A DNA stretch of 64,000 nt, taken from positions 4,898,001 through 4,962,000 of the forward strand of contig CM070511.1 in assembly GCA_036346375.1 (NCBI GenBank), in the 5' to 3' direction. Below the pieces are notes generated by a model that was not told the DNA's origin, searched no databases, and was given only the letters and a program-made list of their open reading frames with translations. Each line of letters opens with the position of its first letter. Position 1 is the stretch's first letter. The DNA comes from Guadua angustifolia. Lineage: Eukaryota > Streptophyta > Magnoliopsida > Poales > Poaceae. The position numbers and the translations under genes were made by a program. Below, in pieces: positions 55,435 to 64,000 of this stretch.

Positions 55435-55671
55435 TTACCAAAGGATCGGAATTATACGCACGATACTCGAGATATAAGAAAAATCTTCTGAAGTCAACAC
55501 TCTTTTAGTGTGTGTAACATTCGAAAGCATTAAGGATGCTCTTTGTTGATCACCTTTACGGCGAGCATTCACAATATCTGCTTGCATGGGTCTCCTAGCC
55601 AAACTAGTCCTCCATGTAAAATCATCATACTCTGCAACCATCACAACATTGATTATACACCTGATGTGCAA
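55435..55671 (-). pseudogene. Exon-like minus-strand frame, possibly the 5' part of the captured PPR-like gene
   Basis: A 78-codon frame on the minus strand includes EYDDFTWRTSLARRPMQADI and a following ARRKGDQQ stretch, with splice-like edges near 55630 (TTTGCAG-like) and 55450. Strand and position upstream of the PPR-like exons suggest the same source gene. No motif decides the family. Confidence 0.35.
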
Positions 55672-55734
55672 CCACTTGCCTTAAAATAACTAATTATTGG
55701 TGCTATTCGTCTCATAATCTAAATGCTTAGAACC

Positions 55735-55935
55735 GTCATGGGTGTGTGTGGTGCAAGGCGTGGGCGGGCGCGGGCGACAATGTGGTAGTGAGGGGGCTGG
55801 CCACGGTAGAGTCGTCGAGGAGCGGCGGTGGGGTGAGAGGAGCGAAGAGAGAGAGAGAGACATCGGGCGGGGCGCGGGCGGGCGGTGGGGTGCGTGAGAG
55901 GAGCGAAGAGAGAGACTGAGAGAGAGACGCCCGCG
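55735..55935 (-). promoter_or_regulatory. GC-rich leader-like segment with repeated CT stretches
   Basis: On the minus strand, two copies of a (CT)n-TTCGCTCCTCTCAC unit (55838-55860 and 55897-55920) sit in a Pro/Arg-coding GC-rich patch next to the right subterminal repeats. CT-rich stretches are common in plant 5' UTRs and core promoters. It could be the 5' UTR of the captured gene or the element promoter. Confidence 0.35.
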
Positions 55936-55937
55936 CC

Positions 55938-56170
55938 AGCTAGCCCTAAGTTCGTGGATAAATTCGTGGGTGTTTTTTTGCCCACGAATTTAATTTAATT
56001 CGTGGGTATTTTTATTAGCCGACGAATTTAAATATATAAATTCGTGGGTGTTTTTTTGGCCCACGAATTGAATTAAATACGTGGGTTTTTTTACAAAAAT
56101 GATGAATTTAAATATATAAATTCGTGGGTTTTTTTTAGCCCACGAATTTAAAAAAACCCATGAATTTTTC
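55938..56170. repeat. CACTA right subterminal repeats
   Basis: Repeated AATTCGTGGG/CCCACGAATT words mirror those at 49664-49995 and end at the terminal CACTACAAGAAACAG complement. Confidence 0.9.
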
Positions 56171-56186
56171 ACTGTTTCTTGTAGTG

Positions 56187-56411
56187 TAAAGCATATCCCC
56201 ATAGAATTCCTAGGGTTAGATTCCAGAATTTTAATTGCCATGTTCTTCACACCGACCGGAGTTACTTAGCAGCATAAGAAACAAACAAAAAAACAATCTC
56301 TTTCTCATTGAATTGCATAGTACAAGATACATAAAGATTATTGAGTTCCTTAGAACTAATATTATGAGGTCAGAACAATTAGAGATTTTAGGATAGCCTA
56401 TAAAATCTCAC
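56187..56411. other. AT-rich interval between CACTA and exon-like ATG
   Basis: No gene is seen. If the exon at 56412-56465 is real, this is the beginning of its first intron, into which the CACTA element may have inserted. Confidence 0.4.
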
Positions 56412-56465
56412 CTGAGCAAAGGAGGATACGGCGGTGATGGATGCGCATAGCGCCGCCACGGCCAT
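56412..56465 (-). pseudogene. Possible first exon of a host gene (18 codons)
   Basis: Minus strand: ATG at 56465, 18 open codons starting MAVAALCASITAV, and a donor CAG before GTGAGA at 56411. The Ala/Ser-rich start resembles an organelle-targeting or secretory leader. The LTR of element C begins 14 bp upstream of the ATG. The remaining exons were not found, and the gene identity is unknown. It could be a chance frame. Confidence 0.35.
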
Positions 56466-58545
56466 CTTGTAGCTATGCCTGTAATGTCCCAAAATTTGGC
56501 CAAAATTTAAATTTCTGGAGTTATTCAAATTTTTGTGAATTTCTAGAATTTATTTGGGATTATTTGAGTTTACCTTCTTCTTGAATAATTAATTATCATA
56601 AAGGTAATAACCAAAAATAAATAAAAATATTTTATTTAAGCTCTAAATGCCCTGAAATATTTTCTAGAATTTTTCTAGAATTGTTCGGGTATTTTTAGTG
56701 CTCCAAATAATTACTTTGATTTCCTAGAATTATTTTAAAAGTTAAAATCAGGAAAATATCTTGCTACGTTGTTGGGCGAGCCCAGCATGTCTGCGCTTTC
56801 ACCAAAACCCTAGCACCGCCGCTTTCTGGTCGTCACGATTTCCATCGGTCGGCTGATTTTGAGCCGCGTCGTCTATTCGCGGGTGCCGTCGGATCTTCGT
56901 ATCTCCAGCCGTTCTGATCGTGCCACGTCGCGCCGGGCAGCCGAGCAGTCGCCTACTCTGGGCCATCGGATTTCAATCGAATGACCGCGCCCAAATACCG
57001 CTTCGCCCGAGCCCTATGCCGTTGGATTGGGATCGATTGGTCGTGCCCGCTGCCGCACAGTCGCTCGCTCGATGCCGTCGCATCGAAGCAGATCGGACGG
57101 TCCGGATTTTGCCGTCTCGGGAGAGGGTGAGCAGTGCACCGCCGTCAGGGGTTGGGCGCCGAAGATATGTCAGGGATTTGCGCGCATTCCAAAGCTTGTC
57201 CGAGCGGGAGATATAACCCATTGCATGCAGAGCTTCCTTCTGTCCATTATGCGCACTTGTTTGAACCCTGTCGTGCCCCTTAGCTCTCCCCGTAGCTCAC
57301 CGGAGTCAGCATTGCCACCACCACGGTTCTTCCTTGCTTCCCATCGCCGACTGCCACTCTCCGCCTTTTCGAGACCTTCGCCGGAGTTATTTGTGTCCGC
57401 CGCGTCGCTTGGGCCACTTCTTTCCACCGGAGGAGCTCGGAAATGACGTCGCCGACCTCATCTTCTCCAAGTCCGGTGACCGAGCGCCGCTGCGTCTTCA
57501 TCAGCAATCGCTAGCAACCTCAGCCGTCAGATCTTCATCCCACGTCCCAGGTAGCGCCACAAATCTTCCCCTGTAGCGTTAGGCTTAGATAGCTTCTTTT
57601 GATAATGGCCGTCCGATCTGGAATGTCCGGCTCAGATTAAGCCGTGTAGACTCGGCCTTCTGCGCATCGCCCGGGTACCCGGCACCGTCGGATCTTCATC
57701 CGGCCGCACAAGTGCGTCCACGTAGCTATTCCCACTGCGTTTGATAATGTCCGTTGATTCGTAGATCTGTGGTCAAGATTTCGCCACGTATCTCCCTGGT
57801 AACCTAGCTTCGTTGAACCGTAGTCATCGATTCTTGGATGACCGGTCGTGATGCATGCACGTGTCACTCACCGTTGTTGTCCACGTCGCTAGACCTGTGC
57901 GGGTCGTGAGGCCGTATCCGCACTGTAGGTTTTCGAGCATGCGGGAGGGATGCAGCCGTACTGCTAGCCAATAAATGAGCGCCACGTGGCCTGGGGTAGC
58001 ATGGCAGGGCCGAGCCAGCGCCGTTGGATCCAACGGACAGCTCGGATGTTGCCACGTGGGAGGATTGGCCGTGCGAAGACCGACCGTTAGATTTAGATCC
58101 AACGGGCGGAAAACCTTGGAACCACGTGGAGCGATGGTGGAGCGCCGCGCGTCAGCCACTGAGTGGACCGAATACTATTCATCGGGCCCACTTGTCAGTG
58201 TAATGACCGCCGTGGGTGCTGACGTCAGCATGACGTCATCCGGGGGCCCACATGTCAGCGACCGTGGTGACGTGGCTGTCTCCGGTGCTGACACGTGTCA
58301 AGCTAAGGAATTAACCGGGATTTTCAGTAGAAAAATAAATCAATTAACTCGGGTAATCCTTTATTAGAATTTTCAAAAACTTGCAAAGGCTATAACTTTT
58401 GTGTTTTAACTCTGAATTGGGTGATTCCAGTTCCTAAAAATTTGTAAAAATGTGAATTATTTATTGGTGATTTTTATTTTATTTTTAGTGATGATCTTGC
58501 TATCTGTTTAAGTATATTTATTGTATGTATGATTATTCCGCGTAG

Positions 58546-58626
58546 ACTCCGAGGTGCCGAGAGCTGTCGAGGAAGAAATTGAAGACCCGTCGCAGGTCTC
58601 AGACCAGGATCAACTACTTTTCAAAG
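58546..58626 (+). CDS. C LTR small gene, predicted middle exon
   Basis: CCGCGTAG precedes and GCAAGTC follows. The 81 bases are 2 + 78 + 1, fully open, and encode a Glu/Asp/Gln-rich peptide (SEVPRAVEEEIEDPSQ). It is the clearest intact copy of this block together with G right. Confidence 0.45.
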
Positions 58627-59886
58627 GCAAGTCATGCTTTGACCATATTGCCCCTAGATTTTCAAAAGTATTTCAATTCAAATTATGCATGCTAGGTTAA
58701 CTAAAAATAACATTGAATAATTTGGGTAAAATAGATAATACACCTACCTTGTTATGCCACCTTGTTAATATTATTCATATGCCCTGAAAACCTTGTCACC
58801 CTAAGATATTAAATTGAGTTGGTTACTATTATAAAGCCAACACGGGAGGCTAGACCGTGACTAGTGCTTAGTCTGCTTGTATGCGCTGAAGGACTTTCAA
58901 ATTACAAAAGAATATCGACTAAACAATTATGGAATGCATTTTGGAATAATGCGATGATGTCACGAGATGGAATTGGGGGTAGCAACCTGTGTGGTTCTAC
59001 TCACGCAATGAAGTGGGCATTGGCATGTGTTGCATAAATGCAAATCGGGGTGGGAAATGATTTGGACCGGGCAAGTGACAAGGAGGCTTCGTGCCAGGTG
59101 GGCCTGTGTGGCAATGGGATGTATTGAGATTGTAAAGGCTGTGTGCCGAGAAGTATAAAACAGATGTCTTGCCCGGGACAGTTAAGGACTTCACCTTGCG
59201 AGCCTTTGAACTGAGTTACTCGTACAACCACTTGTCTGGAATGGGACAGACCTAATTTAGTAGGGTTCTAATATCTTTCCTTTGACACCTCGGGGCGACA
59301 GTTACACAAAAATGTAACCGTATGGGGGAGCGTACCTGTGCTACGGCTTGGTACCCATCCAACTGTATTTGCTTGTTCTAAACTTTGGCTGTGAGTGAGG
59401 GAAGTGTTAGAAAGGCAATACTGGAGAGGTTCACTGGTTAGGTGTTAGTATATGAAAGACTTTGTTGCAATCAATCACCTGTGTGGTGAGTGGTGTATCT
59501 GTGGGTAAAGTGTCTGACCTCTGCAGAGTGTGTGTTAAATCTATTGAATAGCGCGTCATGATCTTGGACAATGCTCGGGATTACGGTCAAGGGTTAGATT
59601 TTCAAAATAAAATGTGGAATGGGTGGCTGTGTGCCAAAGACTGATGAATCAAACTTAGGGCTGTGTGCCAAATTCTTGGGAAAAGAATTGAGGAATAAAT
59701 TATTGTAGTAATGGTTTTACGCTTTTAATCTAATTAAGAGTATCTGTTAAAAGAAATGCTGCTTTATGCAAAATAACCATTTAAGCATTTCCCTTGGAAT
59801 AAGCCATGCATGTAGTAATAGAACTGCATTGTGCATGACTTGTTGAGTATGTTGTATACTCACCCTTGCTTCGACAAAAACCTCAG

Positions 59887-59942
59887 AAGAAGAAGCAACA
59901 CCAGCGTGGGAGGAGGAGTTTAATGAAGGTCTGGAGGATTAG
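59887..59942 (+). CDS. C LTR small gene, predicted last exon
   Basis: After AAACCTCAG the block is open for 2 + 54 bases to a TAG, the same length as in D. It encodes a Glu-rich peptide with EEEF. The intron from 58627 would be 1260 bp with GC-AG ends. Confidence 0.45.
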
Positions 59943-60235
59943 GGTTGAGCCTCGTCAGTTGCCTGTGGCAGAATGAGGGGTTCATTGACGTACTTTTGCT
60001 TCCGCTATTGAACTCGTGCTACTTTTGTTATTTATCGTCCTGCGTGACAAATTATTGTAAGGTGACCATAAGGTCGTGTAACTCGATATAATTAGGCTTG
60101 AGGTACTTAATTATTATTTCATTGTGTATGATTGTGGTATGTCAACTGCTTATCCTGTGTGTACTAGCATGATCTGGACTAGTCTGAGAATACCTGAGAG
60201 GGTCCGGATTTGCTTGATTCGGGTCCCGACAGAGT

Positions 60236-60247
60236 TGGTATCAGAGC
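60236..60247 (+). promoter_or_regulatory. Primer-binding site (tRNA-iMet type) of C
   Basis: TGGTATCAGAGC follows the LTR end by four bases, as in element A at 11635. Confidence 0.92.
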
Positions 60248-60419
60248 CATACTGTCTGTAGGACTTAACCCTAGTTAGAATGGTCAAATTAGGAAGGTAA
60301 AACCTAATTTCAAAAAATTAAAACTGTGCAAGAATAATCAATGAAATCTTGACTTATCTCTTCTTCCTTACTCCATATCTATTCTACATTCCGCTTTTAT
60401 CTTTGTGTTCTTTTAAAAA

Positions 60420-61076
60420 ATGTTAGCAGCGACGTTGATTTGGCGAGATGAGGATGGTTCACTCCTTGGCGGCGTCACGGTGGAGTGCAGCGGAGCTTTG
60501 GAGGATGCTCCAGTCTTTGGGAGGCTTCGACCGCCTCTCTCTGTCCCTTTGGGTGGTCAACGGATCAACCGTGGCTGGGAGACGACCCTCACCTTGTACG
60601 CGCGAGAGAACATGCGTGCCAGCCGTCCGCTCCACCTCTCGGTGAGGCGGGCCAACTACGTAGCAGGCATACAGGAGTGTGCCCGGCTAGCGCTGCGTAG
60701 GGTTAGCAGGGACTACGGCTTCGAGCTGTGGGATTCTGCTTTCCGTGTGCACCCGCATGCGGGTGGACCCCTCCAGGCGCGCTTGGAGCTAGAGGACGAT
60801 GCTGCCGTCGTACACTTGGGCCGGTTCTTCGTGGCTCAAGAGGAGGTCATGGACGCTACTACTGTGGAGCTGCAGGCTGTGTACCGCACCTTGGAGGAGA
60901 CCGAGGTGGCCTTGCGAGAGACCAGGATGCACGTTGTGCAGAGGATCGCTGAGCTAGAGGAGGCCCTCTACGGTCACGGGGAGCCTGAGGCCGTCATGGA
61001 GCTGGACGACGAGGAGGAGGAGCCAGAGGAGGCTGGGCAGGAGGCGGGAGCACTGCTGCTGGAGGTCGGCAGGTAG
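60420..61076 (+). CDS. ORF0-type leader ORF of chromovirus C
   Basis: An ATG at 60420 opens 218 codons with no interruption, the only intact frame of the element. The N-terminal half is mixed alpha/beta-like without a known domain. From about residue 150 the protein becomes a Glu-rich coiled coil and ends with an acidic Asp/Glu run and a short Ala/Gly tail. It aligns in order with the ORF at 11834 in A. It lies 170 bp after the PBS and 500 bp before gag, the position of ORF0 in rice RIRE3/RIRE8-type elements. Function is unknown to me. Confidence 0.7.
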   Translation: MLAATLIWRDEDGSLLGGVTVECSGALEDAPVFGRLRPPLSVPLGGQRINRGWETTLTLYARENMRASRPLHLSVRRANYVAGIQECARLALRRVSRDYGFELWDSAFRVHPHAGGPLQARLELEDDAAVVHLGRFFVAQEEVMDATTVELQAVYRTLEETEVALRETRMHVVQRIAELEEALYGHGEPEAVMELDDEEEEPEEAGQEAGALLLEVGR

Positions 61077-61573
61077 AGGTGCCTCCGGCACCAAAGCGAT
61101 GGGGGGCATCGAATCGGTTGCCCGATGCCGCTCACCCGCCAGTATACGTGATTGGCGAGCCGCAGCCAGGGTGGATCGAGGAATGAGTCCTTCTAGATTA
61201 ATGTTGGTCAACTTTTGCGTCGAGACTCACTTGTATTGAGTCGCGTCTTTTAATTCTCAAACTTTCCTTAGATGGCGATGTTGTAATGAACTATTGATGT
61301 GATGATTGTGATTGTGGGTGTGGTTGCACGGCCCTAGGCCCTTGAAGGCAACCATACATAACTATTATATATGTTTAATTGTTTCAGGGTTTTAAGTTAC
61401 ACCTGATTCCGTATGAGTTCCTTTACTTGTCTATTCCTTCCCTCTCATCTCTAAACTGTCGAAGCAATCGGCGGATGGTGAATACTGCATAACATCGGGC
61501 CGGAGGCGATGGTTCACGTCAAGGAGGCAGTCAGAGCAATACACCACCACCACAGGCAGCACCGCCGGTTGAC
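61077..61573. other. C spacer between ORF0 and gag
   Basis: Nothing coding is convincing. The stretch contains a Pro/Ala-coding end near 61080-61180 that may be a frameshifted ORF0 tail, and T-rich sequence to 61440 with a possible acceptor before the gag. A CACCACCAC run at 61541 leads into gag. Confidence 0.45.
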
Positions 61574-62480
61574 ATGCAGAATTTGGGAGCCTTCTTTGCA
61601 GCTCAAACTCAATTGATGCAGACAATGATGGCCACTGTACAGTAAATCAACAACCAAGCAGCCGCCAACAATCAAGCTGTTAACAATGGGCCACGTCCCT
61701 ACTCGAGACTATCTGAGTTCATGAGGACTCGTCCGCCAACTTTCTCGAGCAATGCCGATCCACTAGAGGCGGGCGGTGGTTGAGGACCATAGAGAGAAGC
61801 GCATATAACGCAATGTGTTGGAAATGAAAGAGTGCTTTATGCCTCCCATCGCCTAGAAGGAACAACGGTGAGTGGTGGGAAAACTCTGCAAGATCGCAGA
61901 GAACCCACAGAGATTGCACAGGAAGAATTCACAACAGCCTTCCGTCAATACCATGTACCGGAGGGTATCATGGAGCTAAAGAAGGAAGAATTTAGAATGT
62001 TGAAGCAAGGAGGTCAGTCCGTGGCTGATTATTTAAATAAGTTCACTCAACTTGCGCGCTACGCCCCGGAGGACGTGGCAACGGACAAGGCTAGGCAGTC
62101 CCGCTTTATGAAGCGACACAACACTGGTTTGCAGGTGGGGTTGATTACCCACACCTTTCCCGATTTTCAAGAGCTGGTTAATAAGGTGCTCATACTGGAA
62201 GATAAGCGCAAGGAACTAGATGATAATCGCAAACGCCTCATGGCACAACAAGGAGGACATCAAGGTCATCAGAAACCAAGGTTGATACCTCAACAATTCT
62301 CCAGATTTCAGCAGGGAAACAGTGTCAGGACACCACCTCCGATCTGAGAACAAGCGAGACAAACCCCGGACTCGGCCAGATATTAATCGAGCGGAGGGAA
62401 CCAAAGCGAGATGTCGAGAAGACGCTACTACAATTGCAATGAGACTGGGCATTTCGCCAATGTGTACCCAAAGAAGGGAG
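61574..62480 (+). pseudogene. C gag, with stops and damaged zinc knuckle
   Basis: The ATG at 61574 starts MQNLGAFFAAQTQLMQTM. A stop occurs near 61645 and others near 61781, with loss of the TWW-containing part. The core resumes with EEFTTAFRQYHVPEGIMELK and QSVADYLNKFTQLARYAPED. The zinc knuckle near 62430 has Tyr in place of the first Cys and of the last Cys (YNCNETGHFANVYPKK). Gag forms the particle in LTR elements; this copy should not. A stop at 62345 separates the knuckle from the core. Confidence 0.85.
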
Positions 62481-64000
62481 GGGTGACACCAGTGCGTTTC
62501 AACTTAGGAAACACGCCAGCTAAAACTCTTGCCCAGGGAGGAAGCCGAGGATCTACCCAAGCTGGAGCCACACCACAAGCATTCACGCGAGGCAGGATTA
62601 ATCACATTTCCGCAGACGAAGTCCAGAATGCCACGGACGTCGTGCTTTCGGTAAGTTCCTTGTCATCTCGATGCGACTCTGTGTTATTTGATTCGGAGCT
62701 TCATATTCGCTTCGTTTCTCGAGATTTTGCTGTGACAAATGATCTGGATATTGTTAACCTTAAAAGTACACTTCTAGTCCAATCCCCTGGATCAGAACTC
62801 CGCTCTAAGGTTGGATGTTCTGGGGTTAAGCTATTAATAAAAGGGGTAGAGTTCCTAGCGAACCTTATTATATTAGATACCCAAACCCTGGATGTTATCC
62901 TGGGAATGGATTGGTTGACTAAGCATAAGGCGGTATTAGACTGTGGACGAAGAGTCGTGTCTGTTGAAAGCCCGGATGATCGAAAAGTGGAATTTCAAGC
63001 AATGGCAGTTCGAGAAGGACAGATGTTAGTAAACAATCTGGAGACCGTCAGCATAAGAGATGTACCAGTAGCCAGTGAGTACCCAGATATTTTTCCCAAG
63101 GAACTACCAGGAATGCCACCAGACAGAGACATAGAGTTTGTAATCGATCTAGTACCTGGAACAGCACCAATAGCAAAAATACCATATCGGATGTCCACCG
63201 AAGAGCTGGTTGAGATGAAGAGACAGATTGAAGAGTTATTGGAAAAAGGATTCATCAGGCCGAGCTCGTCACCATGGGGAGCACCGGTTCTGTTCGTTAA
63301 GAAGAAGGATGGGAGCTTTTGGATGTGTGTAGATTATCATGCGCTTAACGAAGTGACGATAAAGAATAAATACCCGTTACCCCGGATAGATGATCTTTTT
63401 GATCAATTAAGAGGAGCAGGAGTATTCTCTAAGATCGACCTTAGGTCGAGGATACCACCGTTGAAAATCAAGGCAGAGGACATACCCAAGGCGCATTTTC
63501 TTCAAGATATGGACACTACTGAGTTCACCGTTATGTCCTTGGATGACAAATGCACTGCCTACTTTATGAACTTGATGAATAAAGTATTTATGGAATATTT
63601 AGATAAATTTATGGTCGTGTTCATAGGCGATATTCGGTTTACTCAGGGCGGATGAAGACACGCCCAACATTTGAGATTAGTGTTAGAAAAGTTAAAGAAC
63701 AACATGACTATATGCAAAATTCGATAAATCGACTTACGGAAGGGCAAGGTAGAATTCCTAGGGCATGTAATAACCGCCGAGGAATTGCGATGGACCCAAG
63801 CAAGGTTGAGACGATCTTGCATTGGGAACCACCAAGACGATTCTGTGATTGAAGTTTTCTTGGGATGGCTGGGTATTACCGTCGATTTATAGAAGGGTTT
63901 TCGACAATTATTAGGCCAATTACGCAATTGCTAAAGAAAGAGAAGAAATTTGTGTGGACACCAGATTGTGAGAAAAGCTTTCAAGAATTGAAGAAATGAC
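62481..64000 (+). pseudogene. C protease-RT, altered at catalytic sites, runs off the window
   Basis: Protease: the DSGA active site reads DSEL (near 62690) and VILGMDWLTKHKAV follows. RT: EYPDIFPKELPGMPPDRDIE, SSSPWGAPVLFVKKKDGSFW and NEVTIKNKYPLPRIDDLFDQ are well kept. The palm motif reads FIGDI (near 63625), where related elements have two adjacent Asp. A frame break at about 63650 is followed by decayed RT thumb and connection sequence to 64000 (GYYRRFIEGFSTI, then KKEKKFVWTPDCEKSFQELK). RNase H and integrase would lie beyond the window. The element cannot encode an active RT. Confidence 0.88.

Larger units (their letters stand above)
49647..56186. mobile_element. CACTA (En/Spm-like) element with captured gene fragments
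   Basis: The element starts CACTACAAGAAATAG and ends with the complement of CACTACAAGAAACAG, with TAA at 49644-49646 and 56187-56189 as the 3-bp TSD. Subterminal regions carry many direct and inverted copies of AATTCGTGGG/CCCACGAATT. No TNP1/TNP2-type transposase was found, so it is non-autonomous. Instead, the interior has minus-strand pieces of at least two host genes (RTEL1-like and ubiquitin-like) and probably a PPR gene, plus a solo LTR. CACTA elements carrying host fragments are known in grasses and legumes. Confidence 0.93.
56480..60231 (+). repeat. C 5' LTR (3752 bp)
   Basis: It starts TGTAATGTCCC and ends GGGTCCCGACA, followed at once by a PBS. TATA-like ATATAACC is at 57212. An open block 57284-57550 (acceptor CCCTTAG, donor GTAGCG, 2 + 264 + 1 bases) is in phase with the exon-like blocks 58546-58626 and 59887-59942. 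The CTCTGCAGAG block is at 59498-59532. TGACGTCA motifs lie near 58220-58240. No ATG is found in the shared frame of the first block. Confidence 0.93.

Noticed and set aside
49664..56170. CRISPR-like array from the repeated AATTCGTGGG words
   Set aside because: The words occur in both orientations with irregular spacing at CACTA ends, and the sequence is plant nuclear DNA.
63970..64000. The end of C and the start of D (37636) as two halves of one element
   Set aside because: Both lie in the same RT-RNase H linker region, which looked suggestive. They overlap in sequence and differ by substitutions, and the window simply ends at this point in C, so the match is coincidental.

Overview
The window reads as nuclear DNA of a grass (Poaceae-like monocot), probably pericentromeric or otherwise repeat-dense. 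Nearly all of it is nested transposable elements: Ty3/gypsy chromoviruses with very long (3.1-4.1 kb) LTRs of the Tekay/RIRE3 kind, Tat-lineage gypsy elements carrying an extra antisense ORF, a CACTA element, hAT-like ends and a Tourist-like MITE. Host coding sequence appears only as broken or captured fragments. The grass assignment is inferred from the element families and GC-rich antisense ORFs; no species can be named.

Layout. 1-1792: remnant of a Tat-type element. 1793-5090 plus 10856-11631: one long chromovirus LTR (LTR-1), split by a Tat element (T1, minus strand, 5091-10850, TSD GTTAT). 11632-12480: PBS and ORF0 of the same chromovirus (A). 12481-15697: a second long LTR (LTR-2). 16683-19628: gag-protease-RT of a chromovirus, with a 231-bp MITE in its protease-RT part. 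19629-24669: a decayed Tat/Athila-like element B with a 121-bp tandem repeat, ending in a nitrate reductase gene fragment. 24670-28672: minus-strand chromovirus remnant F. 28673-37635: Tat element E2 (antisense ORF, 3' LTR), interrupted by element G (29780-35101, TSD TACAC). 37636-43356: 3' half of chromovirus D. 43357-about 44200: end of another gypsy element H. 44420-45528: a hAT-like end cutting an Integrator subunit 7-like pseudogene. 48367-49567: hAT-like element (TSD CATAAATT). 49647-56186: CACTA element (TSD TAA) with fragments of an RTEL1-like helicase, a ubiquitin-like domain gene and a probable PPR gene, plus a solo Tat LTR (TSD ATAAC). 56480-64000: 5' LTR, ORF0, gag and pol of chromovirus C, running off the window.

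The most unusual signal is inside the chromovirus LTRs. Diverged copies share exon-like blocks with the same splice phase, a GC-AG intron signature and an acidic reading frame ending at an equivalent stop. In LTR-1 the blocks form a four-exon chain with an ATG. I know of no description of such an LTR-embedded split small gene.

No intact autonomous element and no intact host gene could be supported. All pol regions are truncated, frameshifted or altered at catalytic residues. No rRNA, tRNA gene or CRISPR array was seen.
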